From NCBI GenBank assembly GCA_019634795.1, contig JAHCAR010000003.1, positions 186,001 to 250,000 of the forward strand: 64,000 nucleotides of DNA, in the 5' to 3' direction. The stretch comes from Dokdonella sp. GTDB taxonomy: Bacteria; Pseudomonadota; Gammaproteobacteria; Xanthomonadales; Rhodanobacteraceae. The notes beneath the pieces were generated by a model, which did no database searches, was not told the origin of the DNA, and saw nothing but the letters and a program-made list of their open reading frames with translations. A program made the translations under genes and the position numbers. Position 1 is the first letter of the stretch; the number at the start of each line of letters is the position of its first letter. Shown here in pieces: positions 34,462 through 42,862 of the stretch.

Positions 34462-35127
34462 ATGACACTTCCCGAAACCCGGAACCAGAACTTGCCCAGC
34501 ACGCGGCAACTGCTCAAGGCCACAGGTCTGTCCATTGTCGTGGCTGCGCTGTTGCTGGTGACTCTTGTCCTTCCAGCCGAATACGGTATTGATCCCACCG
34601 GCATCGGTCACCGACTTGGACTCGATGTGCTCACTGCAGTACCCGAAGCTGCCGAGCCCCAGTCGCTGACCGCGCAAGCAGCATTGCCCATCGCCACTTC
34701 CGAAGCCGATGCAGCAAATGCCGCGCTTGCGGCGAGGGCGGAAGCCGCCTTTGGCAAGTCAGAAAGCCAGACACTTGATGCCGGGGCCGTATCGGCAGCC
34801 ACCGGGCCAGTGCGTCGAGACTCGATGTCCGTCGAGCTGGCGCCGGGCAAGGGCGCCGAGGTCAAATCGCATCTGAAGACAGGTGAAGGCCTGGTATTCC
34901 ACTGGGTTGCCAGCGGCGATGTTGCTGTCGACATGCACGGCGAACGTGAAGGCGTAAAGGACGCGTGGACGAGCTACGCGGTAGAAACCGCACAGCGCGA
35001 ATCCTCGGGCACCTTCGTGGCGCCGTTTGACGGCAGCCATGGCTGGTACTGGAAGAACAACAGTGCCGAGCCGGTGACGGTGGAAATCGAGGTCGTTGGC
35101 TTCCAGCCCGACCTCTACCGACCCTGA
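34462..35127 (+). CDS. Transmembrane-anchored periplasmic protein of the czc operon
   Basis: A 221-residue protein with one N-terminal membrane anchor (about 20-40: LSIVVAALLLVTLVLPAEYG), an alanine-rich linker, then a beta-rich periplasmic domain (SVELAPGKGAEVKSHLKTGEG onward, ending FDGSHGWYWKNNSAEPVTVEIEV). Proteins with this form downstream of czcA are commonly called transmembrane anchor proteins and have no known biochemical role. It follows the HupE-like gene by 11 bases, so it belongs to the same operon. Confidence 0.75.
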   Translation: MTLPETRNQNLPSTRQLLKATGLSIVVAALLLVTLVLPAEYGIDPTGIGHRLGLDVLTAVPEAAEPQSLTAQAALPIATSEADAANAALAARAEAAFGKSESQTLDAGAVSAATGPVRRDSMSVELAPGKGAEVKSHLKTGEGLVFHWVASGDVAVDMHGEREGVKDAWTSYAVETAQRESSGTFVAPFDGSHGWYWKNNSAEPVTVEIEVVGFQPDLYRP

Positions 35128-35199
35128 GGAGGGTCAGCTTTGCCCCTGATTGCCACACCTATTCTGGCGAGTTGCTCGCCACTCAACTGGAGTACTGCC

Positions 35200-35460
35200 A
35201 TGATCCTACGTTCCTTGATTGTTGCTAAGCTCGCTACTTCCGCACTCTTGTTGGCCGCCAGCGTGCATGCCCACGATCCGAGCTTGCATGAAGACACCGC
35301 ACCGCCAAAAGCCAAGGCAAAGCCTGTGAATTGCGAACAACTGGCTGATAACGATCACTATTCGAACAACATGGGCGATCCCGACATCAAGGCATTGAAA
35401 GCGCAATGCGATGCCGAGATGAAGGCCGACGCTGAGCCAGTGCCCTCAACAGGTAGCTAA
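35200..35460 (+). CDS. Small periplasmic protein ending the czc operon
   Basis: An 86-residue protein with a signal peptide (MILRSLIVAKLATSALLLAASVHAHD) and a mature part holding His plus two Cys (VNCEQL, KAQCDAE) in a charged context. The ATG at 35200 has GGAG upstream. It is followed within 10 bases by a strong hairpin terminator, so it closes the operon. Function unknown; a periplasmic metal-binding role is possible. Confidence 0.6.
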   Translation: MILRSLIVAKLATSALLLAASVHAHDPSLHEDTAPPKAKAKPVNCEQLADNDHYSNNMGDPDIKALKAQCDAEMKADAEPVPSTGS

Positions 35461-35469
35461 CAGTGGCAT

Positions 35470-35494
35470 GTGCCGCAGTTTGGGACTGCGGCAC
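35470..35494 (+). terminator. Intrinsic-type terminator after the czc operon
   Basis: A perfect 10-bp stem (GTGCCGCAGT / ACTGCGGCAC) with a TTGGG loop lies 10 bases after the last czc-operon stop. T-rich sequence with interspersed bases follows, so termination is likely but the T run is imperfect. The convergent permease gene ends at 35578, so it may act on both strands. Confidence 0.75.
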
Positions 35495-35577
35495 CTCCGT
35501 TGTTGTTGTCAAATCTCGTCTCACTCTGATTCGGGGATTGCATTTCCGAAGCAAATTCAAGCGAAAGCCTGAAGGTC

Positions 35578-36648
35578 CTAACTGTGTCCGTGCCGATGGT
35601 GGAGGTCCGGATAGTGCGGATGCGAGTGCTTGATCGGCTCGTGGGTGTGCTGGTGAGAATGCGGTTCGCTTCCATCCCACCCAAAATCATGTGCGTGCTG
35701 GTGGTGGTCATCATGTATGTGCAGATGCACGTGTTTCAGAGCCTCGTGATCGTGCTCATGATCGTGATTCTCACTAACGTGCAGCCAGACACCCAGCGCC
35801 ATTAACGCACCGGCTATCCAAAAGCCTATCTCTGGGGATTCGCTCAATATCAAGAGCGACAAGGCTGCACCGACAAATGGCGCTGTCGAAAAATAGGCTC
35901 CAGTGCGAGCCGCGCCAAGATGACGCAAGGCCAGGACGAAGGCCACAAGACTGATTCCATAGCCGATCAGGCCAATCGTACCCGCCGAAACCACGCGCAA
36001 CGCATCCGGAAACCGCTGTCCGAGCGCCAAAGCTATCGCGATATTGATCGCGCCAGCCACGCCCCCCTTGATTGCGGCAATCTGAACGGGATCACCGCCC
36101 GACACTGCGCGCGTCAGGTTGTTGTCGATGGCCCAGCAAGCGCAAGCGCCGACGATGGCAAATGCTCCCCAAGGCAGACCTGCCGATGGGGCCTGGGACA
36201 AAGACAAGATAACGCCCCCGGCAACAATGGCTAGCATGCCCAAGAAGATGCGGACATCTACATTCTCGCGGAACACGATCCAGGCAACCAGGGCCGTCAG
36301 GACACTCTCCGTGTTGAGTAGCAGCGATGCCGTCGAGGCGGGGGTATTTGTTAATCCGAGCATCAACAGCACGGGGCCCAGCACCCCGCCGAAGAGCACC
36401 GCCCCCGCCATCCAAGGTAAGTCGCAATGTTGAAGGGCTGCCTCCGAATGCGCTACCCGGGGTCGCATTCGCCGGACTAGCAACCAGATGCCGAGTCCAA
36501 GGCCGGAGCCTGCGTAAAGCAACCCTGCCAGCAGGATCGGGGATATCTCGACCACCAGCAATTTAGCCAGCGGCGTACTTGCGCCAAAGGACAGCGCAGC
36601 AACCAATGCAGGGCCAATGCCCGGTGTTAGTTTAAGCCAGCTTGTCAT
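35578..36648 (-). CDS. EamA/DMT transporter with long His-rich C-terminal tail
   Basis: A 356-residue protein with ten membrane helices in two EamA repeats (for example SFGASTPLAKLLV, CACWAIDNNLTRAVSG). After the last helix (about residue 290) comes a cytosolic or periplasmic tail of about 65 residues with more than 20 histidines (HDHEHDHEALKHVHLHIH and so on). EamA proteins are usually drug/metabolite exporters; the tail strongly suggests metal binding and a role as a metal carrier. The tail is not typical of the family. It is convergent with the czc operon and may be the last metal gene of the island. Confidence 0.85.
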   Translation of the reverse strand: MTSWLKLTPGIGPALVAALSFGASTPLAKLLVVEISPILLAGLLYAGSGLGLGIWLLVRRMRPRVAHSEAALQHCDLPWMAGAVLFGGVLGPVLLMLGLTNTPASTASLLLNTESVLTALVAWIVFRENVDVRIFLGMLAIVAGGVILSLSQAPSAGLPWGAFAIVGACACWAIDNNLTRAVSGGDPVQIAAIKGGVAGAINIAIALALGQRFPDALRVVSAGTIGLIGYGISLVAFVLALRHLGAARTGAYFSTAPFVGAALSLLILSESPEIGFWIAGALMALGVWLHVSENHDHEHDHEALKHVHLHIHDDHHQHAHDFGWDGSEPHSHQHTHEPIKHSHPHYPDLHHRHGHS

Positions 36649-36900
36649 GCGGGCAATGATGCAGGAATCTGGCGCCAGCCGAGAAGTTGATGCCTGTCAA
36701 CCACAGATGTTCGTATTGACCACGACCGGCACCCTGAACCAGCATCCGGGCGAGCTTCATGTCGACTGATCAATCATTCAGACTTAGATCATGGCCGTCC
36801 GCGACCGATAGACGTTCATTGGCTAAACTGAGCAACACATCGGCGTACTGATAAAGGGTGGTCGGTGCTGATGATCAATCTCGTCGGTGTGCGCAATTTA
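36649..36900. other. Spacer with no gene seen
   Basis: Nothing coding stands out here. A 26-base stretch at 36873-36898 nearly matches one at 51192-51217 (22 identities), so the region may hold fragments of an old repeat. The decayed gene copy begins at 36901. Confidence 0.4.
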
Positions 36901-37012
36901 TGGTTGTAGTCGAATTGAATGCGTCGAACTCCTCTAGCTATTTGCACCGATCTGGCTGGCGGGCTGGCACCTGCCATCAATATTCCGCGCCATTTTCTAG
37001 CTTTGGGGGAGC
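36901..37012 (+). pseudogene. Decayed copy of the czc leader gene start
   Basis: The sequence from TGGTTGTAGTCG to TTTTCTAGCTTTGGGG aligns by eye with 27578-27690, the upstream region and first codons of the small His-rich secreted protein. Shared blocks include TGGTTGTAGTCG, TGCACCGA, CACCTGCCATCAAT and CGCGCCA. The copy has lost the ATG (TTG instead), carries small insertions that shift the frame, and reads into a stop (ATTTTCTAG). It is probably a fragment of an earlier second czc-type operon or the edge of a past rearrangement. Confidence 0.7.
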
Positions 37013-37029
37013 ACCAACAGAACTAGCAC

Positions 37030-38820
37030 TCAGTCCGGTGCGCGCAACAAGACTTCATGGGGAAGCACCATCTCCTGGAAGAATTCTGACGCGACGCCCT
37101 CCTCGATCGCGGTGGACAAGGTCAAGTGGGTCTTTGCGCGGGTCATGCCGACGTAGCACAAGCGCCGTTCCTCCTCAATTGGGGAATCCATGTGTGGAAG
37201 CAAACCATGCCCCATGCCCATAATCCAGACGTAGTCGAACTCCAGCCCCTTGCTGCCGTGCAAAGTCATTAGTGCAATGGCGCGCGGATCGTGTTCCTGC
37301 TTCTTGTCGAAGCGCTCCATCAAGTCAATAGCTCGGATCTTGCTAGCGACATCACCTTGCAGACCGAGGATGCATTGGCAGGCTGCTTCGGCAATTTTCG
37401 CAGCCTTCTGCGAGCGGTCTACTGCAACTGTCATGCCGGCAATATGGTTGATAGCGCCTTCATAGTCCGCTTCGTCCAGCTTCTTGCTCACGGTCAATAG
37501 TGAGGCAGCCATCGGTGCCCAAGCCTGAAGCGCTTTCTTGTCGAGGTTCTTTTGCCAGTCCTTGGTCAAAAGGAACGGCACAGGACTATCCATGCCACGG
37601 GTTGCATTGGAAACGGCGCTGGTCAAATCGCGACAGGCCTGCTCTTCATGGAGATGCATGACGATGCCGCGCGAACCGCGACCGGCGAAGGCGCCTAGCA
37701 GGTTGCGGATCTTTTCGGGAATCCCGCCTGACCAAAAGTTCGGCTTGCCTTTGACGTAGTACGGCACATTGGCGCTAGTCAGCATGACTTCGGCGGAGCG
37801 CAGCACGTTGTTGGTGCGCGCGAGAATAGCGGCGGTGCATTGCTCGCCCTTGCGGTTAATATTGGGTCGCGAATTGAGGAATAGGCCAGCGGCTTTGGCT
37901 TCTTCTGCCTCATCATAGAAATCCTTGCGGACCACTGCGCCGGGATCGGATTCGTTGGTTGTTATGGTTTTTCGAATGCGTTCTCTGTTCTTGATGATGA
38001 GTCGAATGGCGTAAGTCAGGACACTCGCCGAACAACGATAGGTGATGCCCAACGTAATTTCTTCGGCCTCAGTTTCGTCAGCAAAAGCGCGCATTGCCGT
38101 GAACCCGAGCGCATGGCGAAACCCGTAAATTGACTGATCGTCATCTCCGACACATGTCAATATCTTCCCACGGTCAACATGCGCCATGAGCCATGAGTAC
38201 TGCGTGTGATCGACATCCTGCATTTCATCGACAAGCAAGTGGGTACAGTCGATCGGATCGAGAATTCCTGAATGCAATCCGTTTGCTGCTTGAATGATCA
38301 AGTCGTCAAAGTCGTACGCCTCCTGCTCAAAGAGAAGTTTCTGGTAGGAGATGAGTGCGCGGGCGAGTGGCCCCTTGGGATTCTGCGGCGGAATGCGTGA
38401 CGCCTTGGCATCTGCCATTTCTTTCAAGAACTGTTGTTCAGGTTGCTCACTCGCTTCGGCCTGCCAAGCCCTCCGTCTAAGAATGTACGACTGGTCTTCG
38501 GAAAGAACGTTGAGGGGCGGCGAGCCTGCATTCTCGCGATAGTGTTTGAGTTGCTTCATTGCCAACGAATGAAAAGTGCCGGTGATGATGCGGCCACTCG
38601 CAGTCTGCCCCAAGGCTTTCTCCAAGCGCTCGGACATCTCCTTCGCAGCATCTTTGGTAAAGGTGATTGTGGCCACGCGGGCGGCGGGGTTGCTCTGAAG
38701 CAAGCGCTTGGCGCGTTCGACAAGGACGCGGGTCTTGCCGCTGCCCGGGCAGGCCGAAATAAGACAATGGCCCGGCGAGTCGACACCACGTTGTTGCTGA
38801 GGGTTGAGTAGCATGTTCAT
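37030..38820 (-). CDS. UvrD/Rep-like superfamily 1 helicase
   Basis: A 596-residue ATP-dependent helicase. Motif I is ACPGSGKT (23-30), motif Ia region ITFTKDAAKEM, motif II LLVDEMQDVDHTQ, motif III CVGDDDQSIYGFR, and C-terminal motifs LMTLHGSKGLEFDYVWIMG and EERRLCYVGMTRAK. It unwinds DNA 3' to 5' in repair or replication; in mobile elements such helicases often help element replication. Its ATG overlaps the stop of a small upstream gene by ATGA, but that gene is now split by an insertion sequence, so expression may depend on a promoter in or near the IS. Confidence 0.92.
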   Translation of the reverse strand: MNMLLNPQQQRGVDSPGHCLISACPGSGKTRVLVERAKRLLQSNPAARVATITFTKDAAKEMSERLEKALGQTASGRIITGTFHSLAMKQLKHYRENAGSPPLNVLSEDQSYILRRRAWQAEASEQPEQQFLKEMADAKASRIPPQNPKGPLARALISYQKLLFEQEAYDFDDLIIQAANGLHSGILDPIDCTHLLVDEMQDVDHTQYSWLMAHVDRGKILTCVGDDDQSIYGFRHALGFTAMRAFADETEAEEITLGITYRCSASVLTYAIRLIIKNRERIRKTITTNESDPGAVVRKDFYDEAEEAKAAGLFLNSRPNINRKGEQCTAAILARTNNVLRSAEVMLTSANVPYYVKGKPNFWSGGIPEKIRNLLGAFAGRGSRGIVMHLHEEQACRDLTSAVSNATRGMDSPVPFLLTKDWQKNLDKKALQAWAPMAASLLTVSKKLDEADYEGAINHIAGMTVAVDRSQKAAKIAEAACQCILGLQGDVASKIRAIDLMERFDKKQEHDPRAIALMTLHGSKGLEFDYVWIMGMGHGLLPHMDSPIEEERRLCYVGMTRAKTHLTLSTAIEEGVASEFFQEMVLPHEVLLRAPD

Positions 38821-39144
38821 GCTGCTCCTGCCGCGGGTTTGTTGTGAGTCTTCCTGTTGATTTGATTCTCGTGGGTCTCGGCTATGTCGACCGTCGTGTC
38901 CATTTCCGTCTCAAGCTCGCACTGGCCTAACGCGCCGTCCCGGCCTTCGGCAGCTTCGGGGGCTCCGCGTTTTTCAATCTTGGCAGTGGCGGCTGCGGCC
39001 TTACCCGCGCGCTTGAGGCAGACGTTTGCGCGTGGACCTTGAAACTTGGGGGTGCGTATTTCGCTGATCGTGACCGCTCGTTTCGGTTGATCGTGACCGA
39101 TCCAACCTGAGTCGTTGTGCGTTGGAGTTAGTGTACGTCAGCGG

Positions 39145-39903
39145 TCACGATGATGGGTCGGATTTGGCTTTTTCGGGTTGCTTTCGGCGCATCGATTCGC
39201 CCTTCAGGGCAATGCGGTGCGAGCGGTGCACGAGGCGGTCCAGAATGGCATCGGCGAGGGTCGGATCGTTGAGCCAGGCATGCCAATGGTCGATGGGTAG
39301 CTGGCTGGTGATGACGGTGGACTTGCTGGTGCTCCGGTCGTCGATGACTTCGAGCAGGTCGTGGCGGGCCGCCTGATCCAGGGGCGTCATGCCCCAGTCA
39401 TCCAGGATCAGCACGTCGATGCGCGCGAGCTGGGTCAGAAGACGACCGAAGCTGCCGTCGGCATGGGCCATGCGCAGCGTCTCGGTCAGACGTGGAACGC
39501 GTTGATAGAGCACCGGGAAGCCTTGGCGACAGGCGTGCTGGCCGAGCGCACAGGCCAGCCAGGTCTTGCCGACTCCGGTCGGTCCGGTGAGCAGGAGGCT
39601 TTGTCCCTGACGGATCCAGTCACCGCCGGACAAGGTGGCGATCAGGCGCTTGTCGAGGCCGCGACCGGCGCTGTACTGAACATCTTCCAGACAGGCCTGG
39701 GCGTGTTTGAGTTTGGCAGCACGCAACAGGCGTTCGAGCCGTCGGCCGTCGCGCCAGGCGCGCTCGCGATCGACCAGCAGACCAAGGCGATCCTCAAAGG
39801 CGAGGTCCGCGCAAGCCGGCAGTTGGCGTTGTTCTTCGAGGGCGCACGCCATGCCGTCAAGCTTGAGCGTGCGCAACTGGTCCAGGGTGGGATGGGTCAA
39901 CAT
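39145..39903 (-). CDS. istB: IstB-like transposition helper ATPase
   Basis: A 252-residue AAA+ protein with Walker A GPTGVGKT, Walker B VLILDDWG, and the IstB ending [16 protein letters not shown]. IstB loads on target DNA and stimulates the IstA transposase. The ATG at 39903 has AAGGAG just upstream and lies 11 bases after the istA stop; a longer frame to 40116 runs into istA and is not coding. The size matches the family. Confidence 0.96.
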   Translation of the reverse strand: MLTHPTLDQLRTLKLDGMACALEEQRQLPACADLAFEDRLGLLVDRERAWRDGRRLERLLRAAKLKHAQACLEDVQYSAGRGLDKRLIATLSGGDWIRQGQSLLLTGPTGVGKTWLACALGQHACRQGFPVLYQRVPRLTETLRMAHADGSFGRLLTQLARIDVLILDDWGMTPLDQAARHDLLEVIDDRSTSKSTVITSQLPIDHWHAWLNDPTLADAILDRLVHRSHRIALKGESMRRKQPEKAKSDPSS

Positions 39904-39913
39904 GACATCTCCT

Positions 39914-41482
39914 TCAGTGGGGGTTGGGTGGATCCTGGTAGTAGGTCGAGCCGCGCAGGTTCTCGTGCGCCGGACTGATCCAGTCGCTCTGGGTTTCCGC
40001 AACCGGCAAGGGTTGCTGATCCAGCCCGCCGCGCAGGATCGAGAGGACCGACTTGCGCGTGCGAGCACCCGTGGCAACGGCGCGTGCACAGGCCGCTTCC
40101 AGTCGTGGCGGGCCATACTCTCGGGCCAGCGACAACAGGCCCAGGCAACTGCGATAGCCCATCTCCGGATGCGGGCGATCGATCAGCAGATGGGTGACGA
40201 GGTGCGCGGTCGCCGGACCGATATCGGCGGCCCAGCGCTGGAAGCGCCCGGGTGTCCATTCCCGATGAGCGCGATGCGCTGCGGGCATGTGCTCGGCCAC
40301 CGTGGTGTGACGCCCGCGTCCCTCGGCACGTGCATGGCTCGCGACCCGCTGGCCGCCATGCAGGATCTCCACTGTCGTATCGGTGATGCGGGCTTCGAGG
40401 GTCTTGCGCACCAGCGCATGCGGCACGCTGTAGTAGTGGCCGTCGATGTCGACGTGGTAATCGATATTGACCGTGCACGGCTTGAACCGGGCGACTTCAA
40501 AGGGCTGGGTCGGCAAGGGCCGCAAGGCTGGGCGGTCGAGCGTCTCGAACCACTCCCGGCGATTGCCCGGCAGCTTTTTGAACGCGCGCGCATTCAGTTC
40601 GACCAGCAACTCGGCGATGGCCTGGTTGAGCGCGGCCAGGGTGAAGAACACCTGATGGCGCAAGCGAGCCAGGATCCAGCGCTCGACCACCTGCACGCCC
40701 ACTTCGACCTTGGCCTTGTCCTGCGGCTTGCGCGGGCGCGCCGGCAGGATGGCCATGCCGTAATGTTCAGCGCACGCCTGGGTGGCCCGATTGAGCACCG
40801 GCTCATAGCGATCCGCCCGCGTCACCAGGGCGCGCGGGTTGTCCGGCACCACCAGCGCGGGCACACCACCAAAGAAGGCCAGGGCCCGACTCAGGCCGTG
40901 CAGCCAGTCTGGCTGCGTCTCGCCCGGCGTTGCGCAGGCATAGGTGTAGTTCGACGCACCCAGCACTGCCACGAAGATGTGTGCCCGGCGCAGCTCACCG
41001 GTGTCCGGATTGACGATCGCCACCGTCGGACCGGCGTAGTCGATGAACAGCTTCTCGCCCGCGCGATGGATCTGGCGCATCGAGCGCCGCTGCGCTCCGG
41101 CATAGTCGTGGTAGTTCTGACAGAACTGGGTGTACTGGTAGGTCGCCTGTCCGGCATGCGCCTGGCTGTATTCCTGCCAGAGCAGTTGCAGGGTGACCCC
41201 CTTGCGGCGCAGTTCGCGATGCACCCAGGGCAAGTCGATGGCGGCGCGATCGCCGCGCACGAGCGCCGGCACCGGGCACAGGCGCGCCTGAATCTCCGCC
41301 TCATCCAGCCTCGCTGCTGACACCCCGTCCAACCCGGCAATCCGGGCCCGTGCCACGTACTTGCTGACCACGCCTTTGGACAGGCCCATCGCCCGTCCGA
41401 TCCGCTCGTGCGACAAGCCGCACTCGAACTTCAATCGAAGTATTTCCTTGATGTCACGCATGGCCACTCGCGGTGTTGGCAT
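39914..41482 (-). CDS. istA: IstA-like transposase
   Basis: A 522-residue DDE transposase. The N-terminal HTH reads [29 protein letters not shown]; the catalytic core has [13 protein letters not shown] (first Asp), [10 protein letters not shown] (second Asp) and [10 protein letters not shown] (Glu), followed by the typical C-terminal Mu-like beta-barrel ([17 protein letters not shown]). It cuts and joins the IS ends. Nothing suggests truncation, so the element is probably active. Confidence 0.96.
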   Translation of the reverse strand: MPTPRVAMRDIKEILRLKFECGLSHERIGRAMGLSKGVVSKYVARARIAGLDGVSAARLDEAEIQARLCPVPALVRGDRAAIDLPWVHRELRRKGVTLQLLWQEYSQAHAGQATYQYTQFCQNYHDYAGAQRRSMRQIHRAGEKLFIDYAGPTVAIVNPDTGELRRAHIFVAVLGASNYTYACATPGETQPDWLHGLSRALAFFGGVPALVVPDNPRALVTRADRYEPVLNRATQACAEHYGMAILPARPRKPQDKAKVEVGVQVVERWILARLRHQVFFTLAALNQAIAELLVELNARAFKKLPGNRREWFETLDRPALRPLPTQPFEVARFKPCTVNIDYHVDIDGHYYSVPHALVRKTLEARITDTTVEILHGGQRVASHARAEGRGRHTTVAEHMPAAHRAHREWTPGRFQRWAADIGPATAHLVTHLLIDRPHPEMGYRSCLGLLSLAREYGPPRLEAACARAVATGARTRKSVLSILRGGLDQQPLPVAETQSDWISPAHENLRGSTYYQDPPNPH

Positions 41483-41861
41483 CGCTCCCCCGAAACCGGG
41501 AAGGATGCGCCGTGAAAGTCATGCACAACGAACACAGGTGGGGCGTTTCGGTAAGGTGTGACCGATGATTCCGGAAACCGGGAGAAATCGGTCACGATCG
41601 ACCGAAACAGACGGTCACACCTTAGCGAAATGACCGGTCACGCCTTACCGAAATGGGCGGTCACGATGGACCGAAATACGCATTGGGGGCGTTTCGAAGG
41701 GCCGTTTGGCTTTCGCGTGAGTTCCTGGATTCCTGGGCGTGGGTCTCGGTGTCCGGGAGTGACTCGAGAGCGTATCCGGGGAACTGGACATCAGTCAGGG
41801 CGGATGTTGTTTCGATGGTCATGGCGCACTCCTTTGTTGTGGGACTCCATTGTTGGGCCAT

Positions 41862-42223
41862 TTGGTGGCACCGAGGGGGGCGCGCGAGGCCGGTTTATCG
41901 CGTCTTTCGCGGAGGTTTTTGCACACTTCGGGCGATTCCTCCCTCTCGAGCAATATTTGGACGCCTGGCTCGACATCCCTCCCGGCTTGTGAAGCGCTAC
42001 ACCGCACGTCAACATCCGACACCGATCATGCGCGATCTTGGGGGTTCGGCGGTCATGGTTTTGCCTTGGTTGCGACTGAGCCTGGTCGTGGACGATTCCA
42101 CGAACGAAAGTTGCTGCTCGCGCGAGCTAGCTGTCATTGCGATGCAGAGATCCAACCCAAAAGAGGTGCGCGCGAATACGCGCGGGGGTCGAGCACCGAC
42201 GCCAGTTTCTGGTAGAGCGCGAA
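41862..42223. other. Spacer without a confident gene
   Basis: Two overlapping short minus-strand frames exist; one (GTG at 42022 to 41819) overlaps the start of the split gene by ATGA, but its composition is not convincing and no motif is visible. No repeat or RNA gene was seen. Confidence 0.4.
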
Positions 42224-42493
42224 TTACTGTTCGGGCGTGGTGTCAGTCGTCTCTTCGCTCTCGGGTACCTGAGCGGCAGGAATGTGCTGAGCCAACGCTT
42301 CAAGACGGCATTCAAAGTATTCACACAGCTTGTCGAGAATGTCAGTTCGCGTGACGTAGCCTCGGATATTCGCCATTCGAGACAAGGTCATACGATGAAG
42401 CCCTGTTTCCCGAGCGACTTCTTCCATGGTGATGATTCGACCGAGACGGAAGGACCGATCAGCGATGAGTTCTTTTAGTCGGTAGCGGATCAC
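42224..42493 (-). CDS. Xre/Cro-type HTH regulator
   Basis: A protein of about 89 residues containing a five-helix HTH: YRLKELIADRSFRLGRIITMEEVARETGLHRMTLSRM and ILDKLCEYFECRLEALAQHI, in the style of Cro/C1 repressors of mobile elements. The GTG at 42493 starts at the domain boundary; the open frame extends to 42583. It is divergent from an excisionase-like gene, with a palindrome between, so it probably represses the int/xis operon and itself. Confidence 0.8.
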   Translation of the reverse strand: MIRYRLKELIADRSFRLGRIITMEEVARETGLHRMTLSRMANIRGYVTRTDILDKLCEYFECRLEALAQHIPAAQVPESEETTDTTPEQ

Positions 42494-42573
42494 TGCGACA
42501 CCAGCATGAACGAATGATGCTATGAAGTTACGTATTAGCTTGACAAGTTGCAAGCGTGTGCTACGGTGCGTCA

Positions 42574-42599
42574 CGAATGACACTTTCTAGTGTCGTTCG
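42574..42599. promoter_or_regulatory. Operator-like inverted repeat between xre and xis-like genes
   Basis: CGAATGACACT and AGTGTCGTTCG flank TTCT; the 11-bp arms differ at one position. The site lies in the divergent promoter between the HTH regulator and the excisionase-like gene (ATG 42626). It is the best candidate site for the HTH regulator. Confidence 0.65.
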
Positions 42600-42625
42600 C
42601 ACCTCACTAGCATAGGATCTGCCCG

Positions 42626-42862
42626 ATGAACCCAACCTACCTTACTACCGACGAGCTGGCGGACCGGATTCGCTACGACGCTCGCACAATCCGCAATCAG
42701 CTAAAAGACTCGGTGTTGCTGGAGGGAGTTCACTACTTCCGCCCGTTCGGTGGCCGGAAGATGCTCTTTATCTGGGAAGCCATCGAACGCGACATGATGC
42801 TGGCTTCGCTCGCCAATGCACCGCTGGTGCCACTGAGTGCGGGTGGCGTAGCTCATGGGTAA
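42626..42862 (+). CDS. Excisionase-like small DNA-binding protein
   Basis: A 78-residue protein with LTTDELADRIRYDARTIRNQLKDSVLLEGVHYFRPFGGRKMLFIWEAIE, an AlpA/excisionase-type winged-HTH pattern ending in a wing that contacts DNA. Its stop overlaps the integrase start by eight bases. Small proteins in this place act as recombination directionality factors. I infer the role from position and fold pattern. Confidence 0.72.
   Translation: MNPTYLTTDELADRIRYDARTIRNQLKDSVLLEGVHYFRPFGGRKMLFIWEAIERDMMLASLANAPLVPLSAGGVAHG

Larger units (their letters stand above)
39053..41682 (-). mobile_element. IS21-family insertion sequence
   Basis: A complete element of 2,630 bases with istA and istB on the minus strand. 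Its ends are inverted: TGCGTATTTCG starts the left end and CGAAATACGCA closes the right end, so it has TG and CA termini. Each end carries several related subterminal repeats built on GGTCACG and CGAAA, the multiple terminal repeats usual in IS21. It is flanked by a 7-bp direct repeat TTGGGGG (39046-39052 and 41683-41689), the target duplication. Intact genes and a clean duplication suggest recent insertion. Confidence 0.95.
38817..41822 (-). pseudogene. Small gene split by the IS21-family insertion
   Basis: Before insertion this was a gene of 122 codons. The 5' piece runs from ATG at 41822 (AAGGAG just upstream) to about 41683 and encodes MTIETTSALTDVQFPGY and on to ESQTALRNAP. The 3' piece runs from 39052 to TGA at 38817 and encodes KFQGPRANVCLKRAGKAA and on. 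Removing the IS and one copy of the 7-bp duplication joins the two in one frame, at ALRNAP-KFQGP. Its stop overlaps the helicase start by ATGA, so the two were coupled. The function is unknown; the middle is basic (KFQGPRANVCLKRAGK) and may bind nucleic acid. Confidence 0.85.

Noticed and set aside
41819..42022. Small minus-strand gene overlapping the split gene by ATGA
   Set aside because: Starts at GTG without a clear ribosome-binding site, has unconvincing composition and no motif; kept only as a spacer note.
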